A DNA stretch of 64,000 nt from JBMYRH01 sp049602155 (GTDB lineage: Bacteria; Myxococcota_A; UBA9042; PHBI01; JBMYRH01). A model generated the notes under the pieces. That model was not told the origin of the DNA and ran no database searches. It saw only the letters and a program-made list of their open reading frames with translations. The DNA lies in contig JBMYRH010000004.1 of the NCBI GenBank assembly GCA_049602155.1, forward strand, positions 1 to 64,000, read 5' to 3'. The number at the start of each line of letters is the position of its first letter. Position 1 is the stretch's first letter. Position numbers and translations under genes: made by a program. Below, piece after piece: positions 42,962 through 52,031 of this stretch.

Positions 42962-44857
42962 ATGGGCAAAATCATCGGTATCGACCTGGGAACCACTAAC
43001 TCCGTCGTCTCTGTCATGGAGGGTGGTGAGCCTAAGATCATCCCTAACCAGGAAGGCGCTCGAACGACGCCCTCCGTGGTCGCTTTCACGGACAGCGAAG
43101 AGGTGCTGGTCGGTCAGATCGCACGCCGCCAGGCCGTGGTGAACCCTGAGCGGACGCTCTTCTCAGTGAAGCGCCTCATCGGGCACCGTTACGCCGAGGT
43201 CAAAGAGGAGTCCAAGCGCCTCCCTTACTCCGTCGTGAAAGCGGGAAACGGAGACGCCCACATTGAGGTCGACGGCAAGCAGTATTCACCTCCTGAGATC
43301 TCAGCGAAGGTGCTGACTAAGCTGAAAGAGGCCGCCGAGAAGTACCTGGGTGAGACCGTCACCGAGGCCGTCATCACGGTCCCCGCATACTTCAACGACA
43401 GTCAGCGTCAGGCCACGCGCGACGCCGGCAAGATCGCGGGGCTCGACGTCAAGCGCATCATCAACGAGCCCACTGCGGCGGCCTTGGCTTACGGCTTGGA
43501 CAAGAAAGAGGGGGAGACGGTCGCAGTCTACGACTTCGGCGGCGGCACCTTTGACGTCTCGATCCTTGAGGTCGGTGACGGCCTCGTCGAGGTGAAGTCC
43601 ACCGCAGGTGACAGCCGCCTCGGTGGAGATGACGTCGACAACACCATCGTCGACTGGCTGATGGAGACCTTCAAGTCCGAGCAAGGCATTGACCTCAGCG
43701 CAGACAAGATGGCGCTTCAGCGGCTCCATGAGGCTGCAGAGAAGGCCAAGATCGAGCTCTCCACAGCGGTGGAGACGGAGATCAACCTGCCCTTCATCAC
43801 CGCAGACAACACGGGGCCGAAGCACCTCGTCGTGAAGCTACCTCGCGCGAAGATGGAGCAGCTCGCGGACGACGTGTTTCAGCGCACAATCGAGCCTTGT
43901 CGACGCGCGCTCAAGGACGCAGGGCTCGGCGCCGATGGTGTCGACGAGGTCCTCTTGGTGGGTGGTTCAACGCGTATCCCTCGTGTCCAGGCCCTCGTGG
44001 AGGAGTTCTTCAACCGCGAGACGAACCACTCCGTGAACCCGGACGAGGTTGTGAGCCTCGGTGCAGCCGTCCAAGGCGGCGTCCTCGCTGGCGACGTTAC
44101 TGACGTGCTGCTGCTCGACGTGACGCCCCTATCTTTGGGTATCGAGACTCAGGGTGGGATCATGACGGTCCTCATCCCTCGAAACACCACCGTGCCAACC
44201 AGGAAATCACAGATCTTCTCAACGGCAGAGGACAACCAGCCGGCAGTGACCGTCCACGTCCTTCAGGGTGAGCGAAAGATGGCGACGGACAGTCGTACAC
44301 TCGGCCAGTTCAACCTCGACGGCATCCCACCGGCGCCCCGAGGTGTGCCTCAGATTGAGGTCACCTTCGACATCGACGCCGACGGCATCGTCCATGTGTC
44401 TGCGAAGGACAAAGCTACAAGCAAAGAGCAGTCGATCAAGATCACGAGCTCAAGTGGCCTCTCTGATGACGACATCGATCGCCTCGTGAAGGAGGCTGAA
44501 GAGCAGTCAAAGGACGATGAGGCGCGCGCCGAGATGGCCGAGCTAAAGAACAAGCTAGACTCGATGGCTTACCAGGTGGACAAGCAGATCAAGGAGATGG
44601 GCGACCAGCTGGAAGACGAGGACAAAGCCGGCCTTGAAGAGGCGGTCACGGCAGCACGTGAGGCGGTCAAAGGCGACGACAAGGATGCCCTTGAGGCAGC
44701 CCAGAAGACGCTCGAAGAGCGCGCTCACAAGCTCGCTGAGAAGGCCTACTCCCAGGCCGCTGGCGCCGCAGAGGGTCAGGCTGATGCCTCACAAGGCGGT
44801 GACGGTGACACCGACGGTGATGACGACGTCATCGACGCGGAGTTCGACAGTCAGTAG
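42962..44857 (+). CDS. dnaK: Chaperone DnaK (Hsp70)
   Basis: A complete 631-residue Hsp70. The nucleotide-binding domain has GIDLGTTNSVVSVMEG, TVPAYFNDSQRQATRDAG, INEPTAAALAYGLD and VYDFGGGTFDVSIL. The DVLLLDVTPLSLGIET linker leads to the substrate-binding beta domain and helical lid. The C-terminus ends in an Asp-rich DDDVIDAEF-type tail like other bacterial DnaK. Position 29 onward has the Gly-Ala-Arg loop typical of GrpE-dependent DnaK. Neither grpE nor dnaJ is adjacent, so this may be a stand-alone copy. A perfect 12-bp hairpin follows. Confidence 0.98.
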   Translation: MGKIIGIDLGTTNSVVSVMEGGEPKIIPNQEGARTTPSVVAFTDSEEVLVGQIARRQAVVNPERTLFSVKRLIGHRYAEVKEESKRLPYSVVKAGNGDAHIEVDGKQYSPPEISAKVLTKLKEAAEKYLGETVTEAVITVPAYFNDSQRQATRDAGKIAGLDVKRIINEPTAAALAYGLDKKEGETVAVYDFGGGTFDVSILEVGDGLVEVKSTAGDSRLGGDDVDNTIVDWLMETFKSEQGIDLSADKMALQRLHEAAEKAKIELSTAVETEINLPFITADNTGPKHLVVKLPRAKMEQLADDVFQRTIEPCRRALKDAGLGADGVDEVLLVGGSTRIPRVQALVEEFFNRETNHSVNPDEVVSLGAAVQGGVLAGDVTDVLLLDVTPLSLGIETQGGIMTVLIPRNTTVPTRKSQIFSTAEDNQPAVTVHVLQGERKMATDSRTLGQFNLDGIPPAPRGVPQIEVTFDIDADGIVHVSAKDKATSKEQSIKITSSSGLSDDDIDRLVKEAEEQSKDDEARAEMAELKNKLDSMAYQVDKQIKEMGDQLEDEDKAGLEEAVTAAREAVKGDDKDALEAAQKTLEERAHKLAEKAYSQAAGAAEGQADASQGGDGDTDGDDDVIDAEFDSQ

Positions 44858-44864
44858 CACAGGT

Positions 44865-44905
44865 CACGCTGCTCCGACGGGCGATAACGCCACCGGAGCA
44901 GCGTG
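44865..44905 (+). terminator. Strong stem-loop downstream of dnaK
   Basis: CACGCTGCTCCG (44865-44876) and CGGAGCAGCGTG (44894-44905) are a perfect 12-bp inverted repeat. Within the loop GGCG-ATAA-CGCC adds a further 4-bp stem. It starts 7 bp after the dnaK stop. No T-tract follows, so it may stabilise the 3' end or work with Rho instead of being a classical intrinsic terminator. It also lies before the convergent hutH end. Confidence 0.65.
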
Positions 44906-45005
44906 CAGCGTGAACACGCATCTTCGGGGAGCCAGTGACTTCACAGGCACTTGGCCTCTTCAAGGTGTTGGTGCGCTCTCGCCCTACTGAGGGACGCTTC
45001 CCGGG

Positions 45006-46526
45006 TTAAGCGCAGTCGGCAACCTTTAGCAGCTCACCAGAGCTGATGACCTTCCGTGCGGACTCAAAGTCCCGATAGAAGGGGCGGTCTTCCGTCACAG
45101 GTGGGATGCACTCTGCGAGGCGCTCAACGGCAGCTTGTACACCACGACCTGCACTCAACCCGCGCTGTCGAATACCCTCTTGGGCCACGACCGCTTCGAT
45201 TGAGAGGATGTGCTCCAGGTGGTCTGCGACCATCTCAAGGTGACGCGCCGAGATCATGCCCATGGAGACATGGTCCTCACGATCCGCCGAGGTCGGGATC
45301 GTGTCGACGCTCTTCGGCTGACAGAGCGCGCGGGACTCACAAACAAGCGCCGCTGCGGTCACCTGCGCCATCATAAAGCCACTGTTCAGGCCCGAGTTGA
45401 GGGCCAGAAACGGAGGCAGACCGCGGTTCAAGCTCGGATCGACCATTTGAGCGAGCCGACGCTCAGCGATCGAGCCCAGATCGGTCAGCGCCATCGTCGC
45501 GACGTCGAGCGCTGCTGCCACAGGCTGCCCGTGAAAGTTGCCACCGGATTGAATCCTCCCGTCCGGGAGGATCAGGGGGTTGTCTGTCGCAGAGTTGAGC
45601 TCAATATCGAGCACGCCCTCCACGTACGCCAAGAGGTCACGGGTAGAGCCGTGGACTTGGGGCATGCAGCGAAGTGAGTACGCGTCTTGTACTTCACTGC
45701 AATCATGATGGCTCTCAATAATGGGGCTTTCTTCAAGCAAGGCGCGGAGGTGCGCAGCAGAGGCCTGCGCTCCTGGGTGTGGCCTTGCGTCGACGATGGC
45801 TTGATCGAACGGTCCCGCAGAGCCCTTTAGAGCCTCCAGGCTCATCGCGCCGGTCACATCGGCTGTCTTCGTCAGCATCAGCGCGCGCTCTAGGACCAAA
45901 GACCCTATCGCGAGCATCCCCTGGGTACCGTTGATGAGCGCGAGCCCCTCTTTCGCGCCTAGCGTGAGCGGCGCGAGGCCCACGGCCTCTAAGGCTTCAT
46001 GCCCCTCCAGGGTTTCGCCCTTATATTCAGCGGGGCCGTCACCGATCAGCGTCAAGGCGAGGTGCGCGAGTGGTGCCAAGTCACCAGAGGCTCCCACCGA
46101 CCCCTTAGACGGGATGACGGGGTGAACACCCGCGTTCAAGAGCGCGAGTAGCCGCTCGACGACGATCTCACGTACACCTGAGTAACCGAGGCATAAGACA
46201 TGGGCACGCAGGAGCATCAACGCTCGGGTCGCTTCACGAGACAAGGGCTCTCCGACACCGACAGCATGCGACCGAATCAAGCGATGCTGCAATTCGCTCA
46301 GGTCCTCGTTTGAGATCCGGGTCTCGGCCAACGCACCGAACCCTGTGTTAATCCCGTACCGAGCCACTGCCGTATCCTCTAGGAAGCCATCGACGACGGC
46401 GCGTGCGCGACGAAGCGCAGCGCGGCCCGACGGACCGATTTCGACCGGTACCTGATGGCGGGCAACGGCGACCACGCTTGCAATATCAAGCGCTTCACCA
46501 ACTTGGACGCATTTTGTAGTGCTCAT
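45006..46526 (-). CDS. hutH: Histidine ammonia-lyase
   Basis: A 506-residue enzyme that removes ammonia from L-histidine to give urocanate. The Ala-Ser-Gly that cyclises to the MIO electrophile is in GSVGASGDLAPLAHL. YGINTGFGALAETRI and the SHAVGVGEPL segment fit histidine lyases rather than phenylalanine/tyrosine lyases. I use the ATG at 46526; a frame extending to 46562 has no support. No hutU, hutI or hutG is adjacent. It is divergent from the dehydrogenase-thiolase-synthase genes with 102 bp between. Confidence 0.94.
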   Translation of the reverse strand: MSTTKCVQVGEALDIASVVAVARHQVPVEIGPSGRAALRRARAVVDGFLEDTAVARYGINTGFGALAETRISNEDLSELQHRLIRSHAVGVGEPLSREATRALMLLRAHVLCLGYSGVREIVVERLLALLNAGVHPVIPSKGSVGASGDLAPLAHLALTLIGDGPAEYKGETLEGHEALEAVGLAPLTLGAKEGLALINGTQGMLAIGSLVLERALMLTKTADVTGAMSLEALKGSAGPFDQAIVDARPHPGAQASAAHLRALLEESPIIESHHDCSEVQDAYSLRCMPQVHGSTRDLLAYVEGVLDIELNSATDNPLILPDGRIQSGGNFHGQPVAAALDVATMALTDLGSIAERRLAQMVDPSLNRGLPPFLALNSGLNSGFMMAQVTAAALVCESRALCQPKSVDTIPTSADREDHVSMGMISARHLEMVADHLEHILSIEAVVAQEGIRQRGLSAGRGVQAAVERLAECIPPVTEDRPFYRDFESARKVISSGELLKVADCA

Positions 46527-46628
46527 GGCGGGCAGCTTGTCCGAGACGAGGTGGCGGCGCAAGGCGTTCGTGCTCGACGAAGGCCGCCGCGTGGGCTAGG
46601 TTCCGCCCCGCCAGCGAGGAGGTCCAAC

Positions 46629-47675
46629 ATGGCGTTCAAAGTAGCCGTGATCGGCGGTGATGGGATCGGTCCCGAGGTCATCACTGAAGGAATGAAGGTG
46701 CTCTCTGAGGTCGCAGGGGCAAACGCCTTCGATTTCGATCTGCTGCCCTACTCCGCCGACTATCTTCTTGAGCATGGACGCTCGATGCCCGACGGAGAGC
46801 TCGATCGTTTCTCCCGGGAGTATGACAGCATCTACCTAGGTGCCCTGGGTGACCCTCGCGTGCCAGATATGCGACACGCCGCAGACATCCTGCTGGGCGC
46901 ACGCCGTGAGCTTGATCTCTACATTAATCGGCGCCCCGTAAGGCTCTTGGACGAGAACCTGTGCCCACTTAAAGGTCGCAAGACGGGTGATATCGACATC
47001 GTCATCTTCCGTGAAAACACGGAGGGGGCATACGCCGGTGTCGGTGGTCTCCTCAGGCAAGGCACCGAGTACGAGATCGCGATCACTGAGATGATCGCGA
47101 CATACCGATGCACTGAGCGGATCATCCGTGCTGCCTTCGAATACGCACGAGACCACAACCGCGCCACGGTCTGTATGGCCTCGAAGCATAATGCTATCCC
47201 AGCCGCTCACGGGCTGTGGTCGCGTGTGTTTCAGCAAGTGGCCGCGGACTATCGCGACATTGAGCCCTTTGAGCTCTTCGGTGATGTCGCCGCCATGGAG
47301 CTCGTGCGCGATCCCACCCGGTTCGACGTGATCGTCACCTCGAACCTGCTTGGTGACATCCTGAGCGACTTGGCCGCTCAAGTCGTCGGGGGAATTGGCC
47401 TGGCTCCCTCAGCGAACGTCCACCCGGGCAGGACCTCACTTTTTGAGCCTGTCCACGGCTCCGCACCCGATATCGCGGGACAAGGGGTCGCCAACCCGTT
47501 GGCCGCGATCCTGACAGCAGCCATGCTGGCCAGCCACCTCGGCCTGAAGCCTGAAGCTGCGCGCATTGTCGAAGCAGTCAATTGCGTGATCGCCGAGGGA
47601 GAAACGACCCGAGATCTGGGCGGCTCGCTCAACACTCAGCAAGCGGGCGACGCCGTCTGCGCTCGTTTGAGATAG
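46629..47675 (+). CDS. Isocitrate/isopropylmalate dehydrogenase family protein
   Basis: A 348-residue beta-decarboxylating dehydrogenase with a strong AGGAGG 7 nt before the ATG. Motifs are VIGGDGIGPEVI, LYINRRPVRLLDE (substrate Arg residues), RENTEGAYAGVGG, the catalytic Lys region MASKHNAIP, SNLLGDILSDLAA (Mg-binding Asp) and HGSAPDIAGQGVANP (NAD region). LeuB proper usually has RExTGGIYFG at the specificity loop. The RENTEG seen here is the isocitrate, homoisocitrate or tartrate-type form. So although commonly labelled 3-isopropylmalate dehydrogenase, its substrate is uncertain. A thiolase and an isopropylmalate-synthase-like gene follow. Confidence 0.88.
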   Translation: MAFKVAVIGGDGIGPEVITEGMKVLSEVAGANAFDFDLLPYSADYLLEHGRSMPDGELDRFSREYDSIYLGALGDPRVPDMRHAADILLGARRELDLYINRRPVRLLDENLCPLKGRKTGDIDIVIFRENTEGAYAGVGGLLRQGTEYEIAITEMIATYRCTERIIRAAFEYARDHNRATVCMASKHNAIPAAHGLWSRVFQQVAADYRDIEPFELFGDVAAMELVRDPTRFDVIVTSNLLGDILSDLAAQVVGGIGLAPSANVHPGRTSLFEPVHGSAPDIAGQGVANPLAAILTAAMLASHLGLKPEAARIVEAVNCVIAEGETTRDLGGSLNTQQAGDAVCARLR

Positions 47676-47768
47676 CAGACAACAGCAGCGGGGCGGACGC
47701 GGCTTTGGGCCTGCCCGCCGCCCATGATAAGAACGGCCTCGCAAGAACCTACGATTGGTGAGGAATCC

Positions 47769-48959
47769 ATGAATCGACTGTCCAAAGACCTGGTTATCGT
47801 CGCTGCGAAGCGCACCCCCTTCGGTGAGTATGGAGGCGGCCTTAAGTCACTCTCTGCCACGGCTCTGGGTGTCGAGGCGTCTAACGCCGCGTTAAACGAT
47901 GGTGGCGTCGATCCAAGTGACATCGACGCGGTCATCTTTGGCAACGTGATGCAGACATCGAAAGATGCGATCTACCTCGCCCGGCACATCGGCCTGAAGG
48001 TGGGTGCACCTCAGGCCACCCCAGCGCTCACGCTCAACCGTCTGTGCGGCTCGGGCTTCCAAGCCGTCGTCAGCGGCGCGCTCGAGATCCTGACCGGCCA
48101 GGCCGAGACCGTCCTCTGCGGTGGTGCTGAGTCCATGAGTCAAGCCCCTCACGTGCTCTACGGTGCACGCTGGGGGCTGAAGCTTGGTCAAGCCCCCATG
48201 GTCGACTCACTGTGGGAATCACTTTACGACCCGTACGCCGAGATGCCGATGAGCGCGACGGCTGACAAGCTCGCAAAAGAGCACGGGATCACACGTGAGG
48301 ACGCCGATGAATTCGCCGCGCTGAGCCAGCTCCGCTTCGCCGCTGCACAAGAGAACGGTGCCCTGAGTGGAGAGCTCGCCCCTGTCACGATTTCAAGTCG
48401 CCGTGGTGACACGGTCATCGATAAAGACGAGCACCCGCGTGCCGGGTCCACCGTCGAGAAGCTCGCAAAGCTGCGCACTGCCTTTGGTAAAGAGAGCATC
48501 ATCACAGCTGGTAACGCCTCAGGCATCAACGACGGCGCCGCGGCGATGGTGTTGACGACCGCCGAGAAGGCAAAGAGCCGAGGTTGGAGTCCGATCGCAC
48601 GCCTGGTCTCCTGGGGCGTCGTGGGCTGTGATCCCACGACGATGGGGATTGGCCCAGTCGGCGCGATGCAGAAGGCGCTCGCGATGGCCGATCTCGGGCT
48701 CGAGGATATGGACATCATCGACGTCAATGAGGCGTTCGCTCCCCAATACCTGGCCGTCGAGAAGGTCATGGGCTTGGATCGAGAGAAGACAAACGTCAAC
48801 GGCGGCGCCATCGCTGTGGGCCACCCGCTCGCTGCGTCCGGTGCGCGTATCACGATGCAGGTCGCTTACGAGCTCAAGCGCCGTGGCGCTCAGCTTGGAA
48901 TGGGCTCCGCATGTATCGGTGGCGGCCAGGGTATCGCTGTGCTGCTCGAGGCGGTCTAG
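47769..48959 (+). CDS. Acetyl-CoA C-acyltransferase (thiolase)
   Basis: The 396-residue enzyme condenses two acyl-CoA or cleaves 3-ketoacyl-CoA. The nucleophile Cys is in LNRLCGSGFQAVVSG. GGAESMSQAPH, the NVNGGAIAVGHPLAASGAR His motif and the second Cys in CIGGGQG are intact. Size and motifs fit the acetoacetyl-CoA/ketoacyl thiolase class; chain length cannot be read. A GAGG ribosome site lies before the ATG at 47769. Its stop is 2 nt before the next gene, so they are co-transcribed. Confidence 0.94.
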   Translation: MNRLSKDLVIVAAKRTPFGEYGGGLKSLSATALGVEASNAALNDGGVDPSDIDAVIFGNVMQTSKDAIYLARHIGLKVGAPQATPALTLNRLCGSGFQAVVSGALEILTGQAETVLCGGAESMSQAPHVLYGARWGLKLGQAPMVDSLWESLYDPYAEMPMSATADKLAKEHGITREDADEFAALSQLRFAAAQENGALSGELAPVTISSRRGDTVIDKDEHPRAGSTVEKLAKLRTAFGKESIITAGNASGINDGAAAMVLTTAEKAKSRGWSPIARLVSWGVVGCDPTTMGIGPVGAMQKALAMADLGLEDMDIIDVNEAFAPQYLAVEKVMGLDREKTNVNGGAIAVGHPLAASGARITMQVAYELKRRGAQLGMGSACIGGGQGIAVLLEAV

Positions 48960-48961
48960 CC

Positions 48962-50218
48962 GTGAACGAGCTGCCAGAGAACGGAGACATCATCCACGAT
49001 TGGAACCGCGTCGGGTTCGCGGGACCACTCGCTGACCACGGCGTCACCCTGCTCGACGAGACGCTCCGAGACGGCATCCAGTCGCCCAGCGCAGTCGATC
49101 CTCCCATCGAGGACAAACAAGCCCTCTTGCGGTTGATGGATCGGCTCGGGATCGAGTTCGCTGACATCGGTCTTCCTGGCGCCGGTCGGCGCGCCATCGA
49201 GGATGTCGAGTCGCTGGCGACCCTCATTCGAGATGAGAACCTCTCCATCAAGCCTTCTTGCGCTGCGCGGACCCACCCAAACGACATCCGACCCATCATC
49301 GAGATTTCACAGCGCACGGGGGTGGAGCTCGAGGTCCTGACCTTCTTGGGCTCAAGCCCGATTCGTCAGTACTCGGAGAGCTGGGACCTCGGACGCATGG
49401 AGCGCCTCGTCGCCGAGGCCGTGAAACTCTCAGTGGACGCAGGCCTCCCCACAGGCTTCGTCACCGAAGACACCATCCGATCAGCGCCGGACTCGCTAGA
49501 ACGACTGTTTAAGACAGCGATCGACCATGGCGCACGTCGACTCATCCTATGCGACACGGTGGGCCACGCCACACCCGATGGCATCAAGGCCCTCGTGAGC
49601 TGGTGCCGTGAGCTCGTCGACACCACGGGCGTCGATGTCGGACTCGATTGGCACGGACACAACGACCGGGGCCTCGCGTTGGTCAACAGCTTGTTCGCTA
49701 TCCAATACGGATGTGATCGAGTTCACGGCACGGCGCTTGGAATTGGCGAGCGTGTTGGGAACTGCCCGATGGACGTCTTGCTTGTGAACCTCAAGCTATT
49801 GGGAATGATCGACAACGATCTCTCCGCGCTCATGAGCTACTGCCGCGCAGCGAGCCTCGCGACGCGAACCGACATCCCGCGCAACTACCCGGTCATCGGC
49901 GACGACGCGTTCCGTACGGCAACAGGCGTGCACGCTGCAGCAATCGTCAAGGCCAAACGTAAGGGCAATGACTGGCTGGCCGATCGCATCTACTCCGGTG
50001 TCCCGGCTAGCATGGTTGGAAAGCAACAGGTCATCGAGGTCGGCCACATGAGCGGCGAGTCAAACGTCGTCGCGTGGCTTCAAGCACACGGTTACCAGCC
50101 GCTCCCATCGCTCGTCGCCGAGATCTTTCGGGCCGCAAAAGGCGCTAACCGAACACTCCACGACGACGAAATTGAAGGAATCGTGCTCCGCTTCGCCTCC
50201 GCTCCGGCAGACGCATAG
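48962..50218 (+). CDS. DRE-TIM metallolyase, 2-isopropylmalate synthase-like
   Basis: The 418-residue protein (GTG start at 48962, 2 nt after the thiolase stop) is a Claisen-condensing TIM barrel. LLDETLRDGIQSP carries the catalytic Arg-Asp. TFLGSSPIRQYSESW, LCDTVGHATPDGI and the metal-binding HxH of DWHGHNDRGLALVN follow, and TALGIGERVGNCPMD closes the barrel. The length lacks the C-terminal leucine-regulatory domain of classical LeuA. Related enzymes make 2-isopropylmalate, homocitrate or citramalate. The neighbour dehydrogenase suggests a two-step keto-acid elongation, but the isomerase is not here. Confidence 0.88.
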   Translation: MNELPENGDIIHDWNRVGFAGPLADHGVTLLDETLRDGIQSPSAVDPPIEDKQALLRLMDRLGIEFADIGLPGAGRRAIEDVESLATLIRDENLSIKPSCAARTHPNDIRPIIEISQRTGVELEVLTFLGSSPIRQYSESWDLGRMERLVAEAVKLSVDAGLPTGFVTEDTIRSAPDSLERLFKTAIDHGARRLILCDTVGHATPDGIKALVSWCRELVDTTGVDVGLDWHGHNDRGLALVNSLFAIQYGCDRVHGTALGIGERVGNCPMDVLLVNLKLLGMIDNDLSALMSYCRAASLATRTDIPRNYPVIGDDAFRTATGVHAAAIVKAKRKGNDWLADRIYSGVPASMVGKQQVIEVGHMSGESNVVAWLQAHGYQPLPSLVAEIFRAAKGANRTLHDDEIEGIVLRFASAPADA

Positions 50219-50528
50219 AGCACACACTGAGGCTATTACCCCCCTCCCCTGTCGTCCTATGACCGCGTCCTCTCCCTAGTCACTCATCGAGCGACAAAAG
50301 GGGCTTTTCCCGTGTCCTCCAAGCGACGCGTGGTCCGATGCCCCACTTGAATCATCCAGGTCGGACGCATGAGGCCACTGCAGCCCTTCGTCCTTGACCC
50401 ACCACAGTCACCAGTCTAGGTTCGCCCGCCGTCCGCATAATTATAGGTCGCGCGCGCGCTCGCACACGCGATCTAGGTCCTGCCATGCCGTCCAAGCGAG
50501 GGTCACCGTGAGAGACACGAACCGCGTC
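50219..50528. other. Intergenic region, 310 bp, upstream of lysS
   Basis: No coding frame with genome-like codon use was seen, although the lysS frame stays open upstream. AAAAG-GGG-CTTTT (near 50296) and GTCCGA/TCGGAC (near 50334 and 50363) are weak inverted repeats. GCATAATTATAGG near 50437 is the best -10-like sequence for lysS. Confidence 0.4.
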
Positions 50529-52025
50529 ATGTCCGACCGACTGAAGAAGGTCGACGCGCTCCGCGAATCAGGAATCAATCCGTACGCCAATGGCTTCGAG
50601 CCGCGCGATCTCTGCGCTGCAGTGCTCGCCACCGCAACCACGACGACGCCCCCCGATATGGGAGAACTCGCCGACGACGCAGAGCGATTCACAGTGGCCG
50701 GCCGGGTCATGGCTAAGAACAAGATGGGCAAGGCGATGTTCCTTCGCGTGCGAGACCGTTCGGTTGGGGTCGACCCCGACGGTCCACGTACGCTGCAGAT
50801 CTACGCCAAGCGAGACATCTTGGGCGAGGAAGCCTTCGCGCAGCTTAAGGCTGTCGACATCGGCGACTTTATTGGCCTTGAGGGCCCCCTGTTCTCTACC
50901 CGTACTGGCGAGCCGACGCTGATGGTGCGTGACTTCACGTTGCTCACGAAGTCGGTGCGGCCGCTCCCCGAGAAGTTCCACGGGTTGACCGACGTCGAGA
51001 CGCGTTTTCGTCAACGCTACGTCGACCTCACGATGAACCCCGAGGTGAGCCGAGTCTTTCGCACCCGTGCACAAGTCCTTAGCCACCTCAGGGAGTTCTT
51101 CGAAAAGCGCGACTACATCGAGGTCGAGACCCCGATGATGCACCCCATCCCGGGAGGGGCGACCGCGCGGCCGTTCGAGACACATCACAATGCCCTCGAC
51201 ATCCCGCTCTACATGCGGATAGCCCCTGAACTCTACCTCAAGCGTCTGCTGGTCGGGGGCTTAGGACGAGTCTTTGAGATCAACCGCAACTTCCGTAACG
51301 AGGGGTTGAGTCCTAAGCACAATCCTGAGTTCACCATGCTGGAGTTCTATCAGGCCTACGCCACCTACGAAGACCTCATCGCGCTCACTGAGGAACTTTT
51401 CTGTGGCTTGGCCCAACGCATCAACGGCTCTGACGAGACGACGCGCCCCTTCGGCGAGCATGTCATCGACTACGCCCGGCCATTTGCCCGACACACGGTG
51501 CGTGAGTCGCTCACCGCGATCGGTGGCATCCCAGAGGAGACCGTCGCAGATGACGCTGCGTTGCGGAGCTTTTTAGCCGCAAAGGGAATCGAGATCGAGG
51601 CAGCCACGCCATACGGCCTCGTCCTGATGGTCGCCTTTGACGCGCTGGTCGAACCTATGCTCATTCAGCCGACCTTCATTACCGAGTACCCCATTGAGAA
51701 CTCGCCCTTGTCGCGTCGTAACGAGGCGGACGACCGCTACGTCGACCGGTTCGAGATCTTCGTGGCGGGGATGGAGCTCGGCAATGCGTTTAGCGAGCTA
51801 AATGATCCCGCTGACCAGCGAGAGCGCTTCGAGAGCCAAGTCGCGCAACGAGATGCAGGAGATAATGAGGCCATGTTCATGGACCTCGACTACGTGCGGG
51901 CGCTCGAGTACGGCATGCCTCCGGCAGCCGGAGAGGGCGTCGGGGTGGACAGGTTGGTCATGTTGATGACCGACACGCACACGATCCGCGAAGTGATCCT
52001 CTTTCCTCAAATGCGCCCGGAGTAA
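50529..52025 (+). CDS. lysS: Lysyl-tRNA synthetase, class II
   Basis: The 498-residue enzyme attaches Lys to tRNA-Lys. An OB-fold anticodon domain (about 40-140: FTVAGRVMAKNKMGKAMFL) is followed by the class II core. Motif 1 region RQRYVDLTMNPEVSRVFR, motif 2 FEINRNFRNEGLSPKHNPEFTM and motif 3 GEGVGVDRLVMLMTD are complete. ATG at 50529 gives a typical N-terminus; GTG at 50508 is possible. It leads the lysS-lolC/E-lolD-bamA-skp cluster. Confidence 0.97.
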   Translation: MSDRLKKVDALRESGINPYANGFEPRDLCAAVLATATTTTPPDMGELADDAERFTVAGRVMAKNKMGKAMFLRVRDRSVGVDPDGPRTLQIYAKRDILGEEAFAQLKAVDIGDFIGLEGPLFSTRTGEPTLMVRDFTLLTKSVRPLPEKFHGLTDVETRFRQRYVDLTMNPEVSRVFRTRAQVLSHLREFFEKRDYIEVETPMMHPIPGGATARPFETHHNALDIPLYMRIAPELYLKRLLVGGLGRVFEINRNFRNEGLSPKHNPEFTMLEFYQAYATYEDLIALTEELFCGLAQRINGSDETTRPFGEHVIDYARPFARHTVRESLTAIGGIPEETVADDAALRSFLAAKGIEIEAATPYGLVLMVAFDALVEPMLIQPTFITEYPIENSPLSRRNEADDRYVDRFEIFVAGMELGNAFSELNDPADQRERFESQVAQRDAGDNEAMFMDLDYVRALEYGMPPAAGEGVGVDRLVMLMTDTHTIREVILFPQMRPE

Positions 52026-52031
52026 GCCCGC

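Noticed and set aside
46455..46628. N-terminal extension of the dehydrogenase by 58 codons
   Set aside because: It would overlap hutH on the other strand, and AGGAGG with the family-typical start is at 46629.
47686..47720. GGGCGG...CCGCCC hairpin after the dehydrogenase gene
   Set aside because: Short GC-only stem in GC-rich DNA with no T-run; likely by chance.
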